Source: Armatimonadaceae bacterium
GTDB taxonomy: Bacteria; Armatimonadota; Armatimonadia; Armatimonadales; Armatimonadaceae
Length of the DNA stretch: 6,620 nt
Assembly: GCA_030446525.1 (NCBI GenBank)
Contig: JAUJNC010000212.1
Coordinates: forward strand, 1 to 6,620
Direction: 5' to 3'
Both the position numbers and the translations under genes were made by a program. This document shows, one piece after another, positions 1-4,533 of the stretch (positions within the stretch are counted from its first letter, which is position 1; each line of letters opens with the position of its first letter). The notes below the pieces were generated by a model. That model was given only the letters and a program-made list of their open reading frames with translations. It was not told the DNA's origin and made no database searches.

Positions 1-518
1 ACTATATCGGTTTGCTTCAGACGATCGCGCTGACAGTGCAGCATGATAATAATCCCCCAGAGTCCGTAGATGACTCTGTGAATGTCCGCGAGAAGCTCAA
101 TCAGGAAGGTGACGGGCGTCCGTATCCACCGGGGCGCTAGTTCAGAAAGAAAGATCGCCTCGCCCAAGCTGATAGGAACGGCCAGTACAAGGGCGATAAA
201 CGATGAGTAGAGTGTGCCAAAGATGTAGGGCAAGATACCAAAGACGCTGGTTACCTCGTTCCACTCGGACCTTGTGATAAACCGAAAGCCAAAGGCCCGG
301 ATCGTGGGCATGCTTTGTTCTGCCAGTTTCCAGGCAATCCAGAGAATAATCACGAAGATGCTGAGGGAGGCCAACAAGGTGACAGCAGAATAGATCTTAT
401 CGCCATAGTGCGCTGCGGTAGACGGCGGCGGAAGCTGGTTCGGTTTAGGGACCGACACCTCCGGTATTATCTGCGCGGCGGATTGTCTTGCTGCCGGGTT
501 GGTCATACTATCAGCCAT
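1..518 (-). CDS. pstC: Phosphate ABC transporter permease PstC (N-terminal part, cut by window edge)
   Basis: Inner-membrane permease subunit of the high-affinity phosphate importer PstSCAB; the first 172 codons are visible and the frame stays open to the window edge. The ATG at 518 follows an in-frame TAA a few codons upstream. The ribosome site is weak (GGGA) and Met5 is an alternative start. Residues 1-40 are a Pro/Ser-rich cytoplasmic tail. A membrane segment covers about 43-65. The family signature follows at 91-126, including LPYIFGTLYSS and AVPISLGEAIFLSEL. A third hydrophobic stretch begins near 136 and carries ELLADIHRVIYGLWG. In most PstC proteins this loop reads ELLAAIPSVxYGLWG, so Ala, Pro and Ser are replaced by Asp, His and Arg. 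The last visible residues (HCQRDRLKQTDI) are also unlike the usual hydrophobic continuation. The gene lies 87 bases after pstS. The family call is firm; whether this copy is intact is uncertain. Confidence 0.9.
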   Translation of the reverse strand, partial: MADSMTNPAARQSAAQIIPEVSVPKPNQLPPPSTAAHYGDKIYSAVTLLASLSIFVIILWIAWKLAEQSMPTIRAFGFRFITRSEWNEVTSVFGILPYIFGTLYSSFIALVLAVPISLGEAIFLSELAPRWIRTPVTFLIELLADIHRVIYGLWGIIIMLHCQRDRLKQTDI

Positions 519-553
519 CAGTTATGATCCCATCGTGACGGATTATAAACAAC

Positions 554-596
554 CGCCTCTTCGGCTCGTCCCTAAGCAGGGCGAACCGAAGAGGCG
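554..596 (-). terminator. Intercistronic hairpin between pstS and pstC (attenuator-like)
   Basis: An 11-base perfect inverted repeat (CGCCTCTTCGG at 554-564, CCGAAGAGGCG at 586-596) encloses a second imperfect stem (CGTCCCT with AGGGCG, one bulged base). It starts 9 bases after the pstS stop. On the minus strand it is followed by GTTGTTTAT, only moderately T-rich, so termination is probably partial. Stem-loops here are common in pst operons, where they keep PstS above the permease level. A TATAAT at 542-547 just downstream could be a weak internal -10 for pstC, but no good -35 is seen. Confidence 0.75.
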
Positions 597-605
597 AGAG
601 AACGA

Positions 606-1601
606 CTAAAGTGAGCTAACGGCCTTCAAAGCACGCTCTCGCACGTCAGCGGGTAGTGGCGAATAGTTGTGCTTCGCGGCGGTCTTCTGCCCTTCGGTCA
701 GCGCCCAGGTCAGGAACTGCTTTACCTCGGGCTTGGCGCCCCGGTAAACCAGGATCCAGGTGAATCCAGTAATCGGATAGCCCTGTGGCTGTGACGTGTT
801 GGTGATGATGAAGCGGAAGTCGGACGGCAGTCTCGCCCCCTCCGCGGCGGCGGTGGTGGACTCAAGGCTAGGCCGGATAAAGTTGCCCTTGGCGTTCTGG
901 ACCGAGGCGTACTTGATCTTGTTCGCCTCCGCGTAGGCAAGTTCGATATAGCCAAAGCCGCCGGGGGTCTGCCGGACCAGTGCCGCAACGCCTTCGTTGC
1001 CCTTGCCGCCGATGCCCTTGGGCCAGCGCACCGACTTGCCGACGCCGACCTGCGACTTGAAGGCCGGGCTGACCTGGCTCAGGTAATTGGTGAAGATGTT
1101 CGTGGTTCCCGACCCGTCGGACCGAAACGCCGGCACGATGTTCTGGTTCGGGAAGTTGACGCCGGGGTTCAGGCTGGTGATGCGCTGGTCGTTCCACTTG
1201 GTGATGTTGCCAAGGTAGATGTCGGCGATCACCGGCCCCGTCAGCTTGATGTTGTCCGGCACGTTGGCAAGGTTGTAGGCGGGGACAACCGCGCCCGCGA
1301 CCATCGGAATATGCAGAACGCCCGGGGCCTTGGCCATCTCGGCTGCGGTCATAGGACCGTCGGAGGCGCCGAAATCGACGGCGCGGGCTGAGATACTCTT
1401 AACGCCGCCACTGGAGCCGATAGACTGGTAGTTCACTTGCTTGCCGGTCTGCTGCTTGTACTCCTGCGCCCACTTCTGGTAAAGCAGCGCGGGGAACGTC
1501 GCGCCCGCCCCGTTGATAGTCTGGGCTTGGGCGGTTGCCCCACCAAGAACGGTGAGGCCGAGGGCTGCCACAGCAACCCCTTTCACAGTGCGAGAAAACA
1601 T
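606..1601 (-). CDS. pstS: Periplasmic phosphate-binding protein PstS
   Basis: Captures inorganic phosphate in the periplasm and delivers it to the PstCA permease. The product has 331 residues, close to the 346 of the E. coli precursor. A Sec signal peptide spans 1-26, with probable cleavage after AQA. The phosphate ligands known from E. coli PstS are all present: Thr35-Phe36 in GAGATFP, Ser63 in IGSSGG, Asp81 in DFGASDGP, and Arg160, Ser164, Gly165 and Thr166 in RSDGSGTT. The family segments ADIYLGNITKWND (126-138) and QTPGGFGYIELAYA (211-224) are also clear. The ATG at 1601 has an AAGGA ribosome site seven bases upstream. The gene sits 105 bases after the porin with no promoter or Pho box between them, so co-transcription is likely, and it is followed by a strong hairpin before pstC. 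It has no lipobox, so it is a soluble form. The identification is secure. Confidence 0.97.
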   Translation of the reverse strand: MFSRTVKGVAVAALGLTVLGGATAQAQTINGAGATFPALLYQKWAQEYKQQTGKQVNYQSIGSSGGVKSISARAVDFGASDGPMTAAEMAKAPGVLHIPMVAGAVVPAYNLANVPDNIKLTGPVIADIYLGNITKWNDQRITSLNPGVNFPNQNIVPAFRSDGSGTTNIFTNYLSQVSPAFKSQVGVGKSVRWPKGIGGKGNEGVAALVRQTPGGFGYIELAYAEANKIKYASVQNAKGNFIRPSLESTTAAAEGARLPSDFRFIITNTSQPQGYPITGFTWILVYRGAKPEVKQFLTWALTEGQKTAAKHNYSPLPADVRERALKAVSSL

Positions 1602-1706
1602 CTCGTAGTCCTTCTTCCTTGCGTGGATACCGGAGACGGGTGGAGCTTGATTTCCCGCCCGATGTCAGTGCTGTGTCTTATTGGAAACGGTTCCATGTCT
1701 CAGATC

Positions 1707-3380
1707 TCAGAAGATGACCTGAATCTCTGACGTGAAGAAGCCCGACCGACCGATCGTCTCGTTGCCGCCCGGCGCGTTCGGGTAGTTCAAAGGCCACTCG
1801 TACCAGAGCCGGAAGCGCGTCGCCGCATCCAGGAAGTAGAGGGCTCCGGCGTGGGCCCGCTCCTCCACGAAGTCCTCTTTGCGTACACGGCGTTCACCGA
1901 CGGTGCTGAACGGACCGGAGTCCGCCGGATCGGCGTTGCGGTTGAAGTACTCATAGGCACCCACCAGCTTGAGCTGGGGGCTCAGGTTGTAACCTAGCTG
2001 CGCGTAGTACCCTTCTATGGTGGCGCCATCGACGTAGGACCGCAGGGCAGTTGGCACCACATTCTGGGCGGAACCGATCAGGCCACCTTTGCCGCGCACG
2101 TACTCCAGCTTGAGATCGCCGATGGGCACAATGTACTGGGTGTCCACCCCGATAAGCGACTTGACGCGGCGGCGAACAGCGGGAACCGCCGTGGCACCGC
2201 TGCCGATCAGGTTCGGAGGGCTCCCTATGACGGTTGTGCCGGTGTTGTTGCCTTCGCCGTCATAGCCGGAGATGCCGAGGTTCCATACGGTGGGTATCAG
2301 CGGGATGCCGATGCGGCCGATGAAGTCCTTGCGGCGCCCCAGATCATTCGATGCGGTGCCATTGCCGTTATAGACGCCGAGCTGGTACTGGTACCTGCCG
2401 GCGATCAGGCCGTTGAGCGACACCCCCTTGTCGTAGTCCTGGCTCGGGAACAAGCCCGATCCCGTGTCGGAAAAGGCGATGTAGCGCTCGGGGGACTCGC
2501 GCAACGACGAGGAGTACTGCAGGTAGTAGCCGAACGGGGTCACCTGCTGGCCCAGCCACAGGTCGGTGCTCAGGAAAGGCGGGACGCCTGCCGTGGCGGG
2601 CGTCGGCAACGGGAAGCCCCGGACGGCGACGTAGGCTTCCTTGACCTGGACGAAATCTTGACCCTGGGCGGGCGAGGGGCGGGCGTCCAGCTGGACGCGG
2701 TACGCGGCGCGGGGCGTGACGTCGCCACGGATGTTGATGCGGGCGCGGCGGACCTGGAAGGTGTCCCGGTTGCCGCCAGTGCCACGTGTGGTGTCCTGCC
2801 CCGTGTTCTCCGGAGCGCGGATGTCGTTCTCGCTGCCGCGAACCGTGGCGCGGGCTTGGATGTAGCCGTCGATCCTTTTTCGGTTGATGAGGTCGATGGC
2901 GGTCTGCTGCTCGCGGTTGAAATCCTGCGCATCGTTTACGTCCTGCCGGATGTCGATCAACTGCTGGTCGAAGTTCGCGAGCTGCTCTTGGACGGCCTTC
3001 AAGTTTGTGCCGATGATGGTCAGCTCCGCCTTGTACTCGTCGACCAGTTTTTGCACGGCGGCCAGCTGCTCCGGCGTCACGCCCGGCGGGGGCGCGGGTG
3101 CGGGCGCCGGGGTGGTCGGCTGCGCTTTGGCGATGCGCTCGGCCAGGTTGTCCACGACGCGTTTGACGATGGTCGCCATCTCGTAGCGCGTCAGGGTGCG
3201 GCTGCCCAGGAAGCGACCGTCGGGATAGCCAAGCACCAGCCCGGCGTTCGCCAGATCCTGAATGGCTTGATACGCCCAGTGCGTTGGCGGCACATCGGGC
3301 AGCTTGCTTTGGGCACGGGACGGTCCCGCCATGCCGGCGAAGACCGCTCCCACGGCGACGGCCACGGTCCACTTTCTCAC
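1707..3380 (-). CDS. SLH-domain outer-membrane porin, phosphate-selective OprP/OprO-like
   Basis: Outer-membrane channel, probably for phosphate or polyphosphate, of 557 residues. The start is the GTG at 3380, chosen because AGGAGG lies eight bases upstream and a signal peptide follows at once (residues 1-23, ending SRA). The frame stays open further upstream, but that part is Arg/Pro-rich and unlike a leader. Domains in order: one SLH motif at about 28-80, with DVPPTHWAYQAI, GYPDGRF and LTRYEMA; a Pro/Ala linker at 88-103; a coiled coil at about 104-167 rich in Leu, Gln and Asp; and a beta-barrel from about 168 to the end, with porin O/P-like segments such as DGYIQARATVRG, RRARINIRGDV and LGQQVTPFGYYLQYSSS. 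The chain ends in Phe (EIQVIF), as expected for a barrel-insertion signal. The SLH domain should tether the barrel to the cell wall. It is the first gene after Pho promoter 1 and precedes pstS. Phosphate selectivity is inferred from family and context; barrel architecture and location are better supported. Confidence 0.88.
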   Translation of the reverse strand: MRKWTVAVAVGAVFAGMAGPSRAQSKLPDVPPTHWAYQAIQDLANAGLVLGYPDGRFLGSRTLTRYEMATIVKRVVDNLAERIAKAQPTTPAPAPAPPPGVTPEQLAAVQKLVDEYKAELTIIGTNLKAVQEQLANFDQQLIDIRQDVNDAQDFNREQQTAIDLINRKRIDGYIQARATVRGSENDIRAPENTGQDTTRGTGGNRDTFQVRRARINIRGDVTPRAAYRVQLDARPSPAQGQDFVQVKEAYVAVRGFPLPTPATAGVPPFLSTDLWLGQQVTPFGYYLQYSSSLRESPERYIAFSDTGSGLFPSQDYDKGVSLNGLIAGRYQYQLGVYNGNGTASNDLGRRKDFIGRIGIPLIPTVWNLGISGYDGEGNNTGTTVIGSPPNLIGSGATAVPAVRRRVKSLIGVDTQYIVPIGDLKLEYVRGKGGLIGSAQNVVPTALRSYVDGATIEGYYAQLGYNLSPQLKLVGAYEYFNRNADPADSGPFSTVGERRVRKEDFVEERAHAGALYFLDAATRFRLWYEWPLNYPNAPGGNETIGRSGFFTSEIQVIF

Positions 3381-3388
3381 TTTCTTGT

Positions 3389-3394
3389 CCTCCT
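3389..3394 (-). promoter_or_regulatory. Ribosome binding site that sets the GTG start of the porin
   Basis: AGGAGG on the minus strand, eight bases before the GTG at 3378-3380. It is the best Shine-Dalgarno match near the gene and rules out the longer reading that would begin at 3488. Confidence 0.85.
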
Positions 3395-3521
3395 CTTTAG
3401 CTTGCGTGCGGACAACATCATGGGGTGTACGGGGAGAAGTAGGGGGCAACAGCGTCCCACAATGTTGCCTTCTCGAGCGGGTTCTCATTCTTGCTTCTGT
3501 CGGAACCTCGCATTCATACAG

Positions 3522-3564
3522 ATTGTAGCATTGGAAGTTTAAGCGAAGGTTAAGAGAATGTTAA
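3522..3564 (-). promoter_or_regulatory. Pho-box promoter 1 (porin-pstS-pstC operon)
   Basis: Three tandem 11-base units read TTAACATTCTC, TTAACCTTCGC and TTAAACTTCCA (3564 down to 3532), matching the TTAACA/TTAACCT-type direct repeats bound by PhoP/PhoB regulators. A 4-base gap leads to TACAAT (3522-3527), preceded by TG at 3529-3530 as an extended -10. No -35 is needed if the bound activator replaces it. The start of transcription is expected near 3515, leaving a 5' leader of about 135 bases before the porin GTG. Binding is inferred from pattern only. Confidence 0.85.
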
Positions 3565-3584
3565 ATTTACCGAATCCCGAAAAT

Positions 3585-3633
3585 GGCCCGCAACTCTCGT
3601 GGGCTTGCACACTAAAGGGAAGCGTCGCGGGCC
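3585..3633 (-). terminator. Terminator-like hairpin in repeat copy 1
   Basis: A perfect 7-base stem, GGCCCGC with GCGGGCC, closes a 35-base loop that has an inner GCTT/AAGC pairing. On the minus strand it is followed by ATTTTC, a short T run. It lies after the acidic ORF (3728-3949) and just ahead of Pho promoter 1, so it would insulate the porin-pst operon from upstream reading. Confidence 0.6.
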
Positions 3634-3727
3634 GATCTCGGGGCGGGATGAGAGAAGAAAATTTGCTTTACTTCAACAGCTCGTTGTTCGGCAGCGGCGG
3701 GAAGGATGTCGCTTACGATATGTGACG

Positions 3728-3949
3728 TTAATCTATCAGCAGTATTTCGTCTTCATGGTCATCCAGCACGTCGTCACTGCTGCGCGTAGGCAGCAGACCA
3801 TCTTCCAGGCGTTTCTCTGGCTCCTGCAGATCCCGTCCGGGATCTTCGGCCGGGTCCTCTATCTCAGGGGCCGGAAGGGGCTCAATCTTTGTGTCATCCG
3901 TGCTGGACAAACGCGACGTATTGTCGGACGTGGCTTCTTTATAGTTCAA
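3728..3949 (-). CDS. Short acidic hypothetical ORF, possibly decayed
   Basis: I do not recognise this protein. The frame gives 73 residues from a TTG at 3949 with no clear ribosome site. It is very rich in Asp, Glu and Pro, with stretches such as APEIEDPAEDP and DDVLDDHEDEILLID, no hydrophobic segment and no signal peptide, so it would be cytoplasmic and probably disordered. Pho promoter 2 lies about 60 bases upstream. Two features suggest decay. The same frame continues upstream to an ATG at 4003, next to the predicted transcription start, but is broken by one TAG at 3953-3955. A different frame just upstream (about 4004 to 3939) also encodes a strongly acidic peptide (EEPQEPEQSNEIDFEL) and stops at 3939, as if a one-base shift split one acidic gene. 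It could be a real small protein, a gene fragment or chance. Confidence 0.35.
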   Translation of the reverse strand: MNYKEATSDNTSRLSSTDDTKIEPLPAPEIEDPAEDPGRDLQEPEKRLEDGLLPTRSSDDVLDDHEDEILLID

Positions 3950-4008
3950 AGTCTATCTCGTTGCTCTGTTCCGGTTCTTGGGGTTCCTCAACCTCGCATT
4001 CATCGCAG

Positions 4009-4051
4009 ATTGTAGCACCCCGTCCTAGGAGAAATGTTAAGAGAATGTTAA
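4009..4051 (-). promoter_or_regulatory. Pho-box promoter 2 (acidic ORF)
   Basis: Two good 11-base units (TTAACATTCTC and TTAACATTTCT, 4051 to 4030) are followed by a degenerate third, CCTAGGACGGG (4029 to 4019), then a 4-base gap and TACAAT at 4009-4014 with an upstream TG. The geometry matches promoters 1 and 3 to the base. The weak third unit should lower activator affinity. Confidence 0.72.
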
Positions 4052-4072
4052 ATATACCTGATCTCAAAAAAT

Positions 4073-4118
4073 GGCCCGCAACTCTCATGGGCTTGCGCAC
4101 CAGGAAGCGTCGCGGGCC
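4073..4118 (-). terminator. Rho-independent terminator in repeat copy 2
   Basis: The GGCCCGC/GCGGGCC stem is followed on the minus strand by ATTTTTTG, a run of six T, making this the better terminator of the two copies. It lies 65 bases past the stop of the H-X9-DD remnant and ahead of Pho promoter 2. The inner GCTT/AAGC pairing is kept although the loop has lost three bases relative to copy 1. Confidence 0.75.
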
Positions 4119-4182
4119 GATCTTGGGGTGGGGTGAGAGAAAAAGGTTTGTTTTACTTCAACAGGCGGTTATTGCGCTCAGA

Positions 4183-4386
4183 TCACTGGACCGGGCCGGA
4201 GCCGTCCTGCTTATAGACCGGAACGTTACCCTGCGAGTAGACGCGCTTGCCCCACAGGAAGTTGTTCGAGTCGAGCGTCCGCTCCACGTGGTACCACTTG
4301 GCATGGTCGTCGGCAAAGATATAGTTCGCGCCGTCGCTGTGGCGATCACACTGCGTGTAGGAGATGCGCAGCAAACTCGAGGTCAT
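4183..4386 (-). pseudogene. Truncated prepilin-like H-X9-DG protein (C-terminal remnant)
   Basis: The 67 visible codons match only the C-terminal end of the large H-X9-DG prepilin-like family, whose members are usually over 200 residues with an N-terminal pilin-type helix. Residues 15-31 read DRHSDGANYIFADDHAK. His17 is followed by nine residues and then Asp-Asp, so the usual Gly is replaced by Asp. The tail (VERTLDSNNFLWGKRVYSQG) also fits the family. No pilin leader, hydrophobic helix or signal peptide remains. The ATG at 4386 is chosen because AAGGAGG lies two bases upstream. That spacing is short, but an earlier ATG at 4440 falls inside the promoter's -10. Pho promoter 3 lies directly upstream, so the fragment may be transcribed under phosphate limitation. 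It is most likely a gene remnant captured behind a Pho promoter; a functional small protein cannot be excluded. Confidence 0.6.
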
Positions 4387-4388
4387 AT

Positions 4389-4395
4389 CCTCCTT
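4389..4395 (-). promoter_or_regulatory. Ribosome binding site of the H-X9-DD remnant
   Basis: AAGGAGG on the minus strand, a near-perfect Shine-Dalgarno sequence, but only two bases before the ATG at 4384-4386. It is the main reason for preferring that start; the tight spacing may weaken translation. Confidence 0.55.
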
Positions 4396-4438
4396 CAGAG
4401 AACCTGTTATGACTATCAGGGTTGCTGTCAACGGCTTC

Positions 4439-4481
4439 ATTCTAACCGATGAATGTTGAGAGAACATTAAGGCAATGTTAA
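4439..4481 (-). promoter_or_regulatory. Pho-box promoter 3 (H-X9-DD remnant)
   Basis: Units TTAACATTGCC, TTAATGTTCTC and TCAACATTCAT run from 4481 to 4449, then a 4-base gap and TAGAAT at 4439-4444. Transcription should begin near 4432, leaving a leader of about 45 bases. It lies 52 bases past the phoX stop. No convincing terminator is seen between phoX and this promoter. Its flanks do not share the repeat that surrounds promoters 1 and 2. Confidence 0.82.
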
Positions 4482-4533
4482 GAAAAGGCGACTTTCGAGA
4501 AATTTTCCGGCCAGGAGTGGGCGTACCGCTACT

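Larger units (their letters stand above)
3504..3679 (-). repeat. Direct repeat copy 1: terminator plus Pho promoter cassette
   Basis: This copy aligns with 3990-4164 over its whole length. Shared blocks include AACCTCGCATTCAT, CAGATTGTAGCA, TTAAGAGAATGTTAAAT, ATGGCCCGCAACTCTC, AAGCGTCGCGGGCCGATC and TTTACTTCAACAG. The copies differ by scattered substitutions, mostly transitions, and by small indels. It holds the hairpin at 3585-3633 and Pho promoter 1. Outside these limits the two copies no longer match. Confidence 0.9.
3990..4164 (-). repeat. Direct repeat copy 2: terminator plus Pho promoter cassette
   Basis: Partner of 3504-3679, about 485 bases away in the same orientation. It begins about 20 bases after the stop of the H-X9-DD remnant and ends inside the 5' region of the acidic ORF. 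It contains the hairpin at 4073-4118 and Pho promoter 2. The third Pho unit has decayed in this copy, while the hairpin stem, the first Pho unit and the -10 are identical to copy 1. Confidence 0.9.

Noticed and set aside
1683..1694. Small palindrome GGAAACGGTTCC between the porin and pstS.
   Set aside because: A four-base stem with no T run is too weak for a terminator; the 105-base gap shows no promoter either, so porin and pstS are taken as co-transcribed.
3381..3488. N-terminal extension of the porin to an ATG at 3488.
   Set aside because: The extension is Arg/Thr/Pro-rich and would bury the signal peptide; AGGAGG precisely precedes the internal GTG at 3380.
2658..3542. Long plus-strand ORF opposite the porin.
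   Set aside because: Antisense shadow of a high-GC gene; no signal, motif or ribosome site, while the minus strand encodes a clear SLH porin.
3939..4088. A 49-codon minus-strand ORF from an ATG at 4088 running through the terminator and Pho promoter 2.
   Set aside because: Its first half is the hairpin and promoter, so it could not be translated from that promoter; only its acidic tail may be a real coding remnant.
3599..4452. Two overlapping plus-strand ORFs (3599-4015 and 3889-4452) whose translations share a similar stretch, roughly MGL-T followed by KRRGPI and LLQQ.
   Set aside because: The similarity comes from the direct repeat. Differences between copies fall largely at first and second codon positions, so the frame is not under coding selection, and the region is explained by hairpins and Pho promoters on the other strand.
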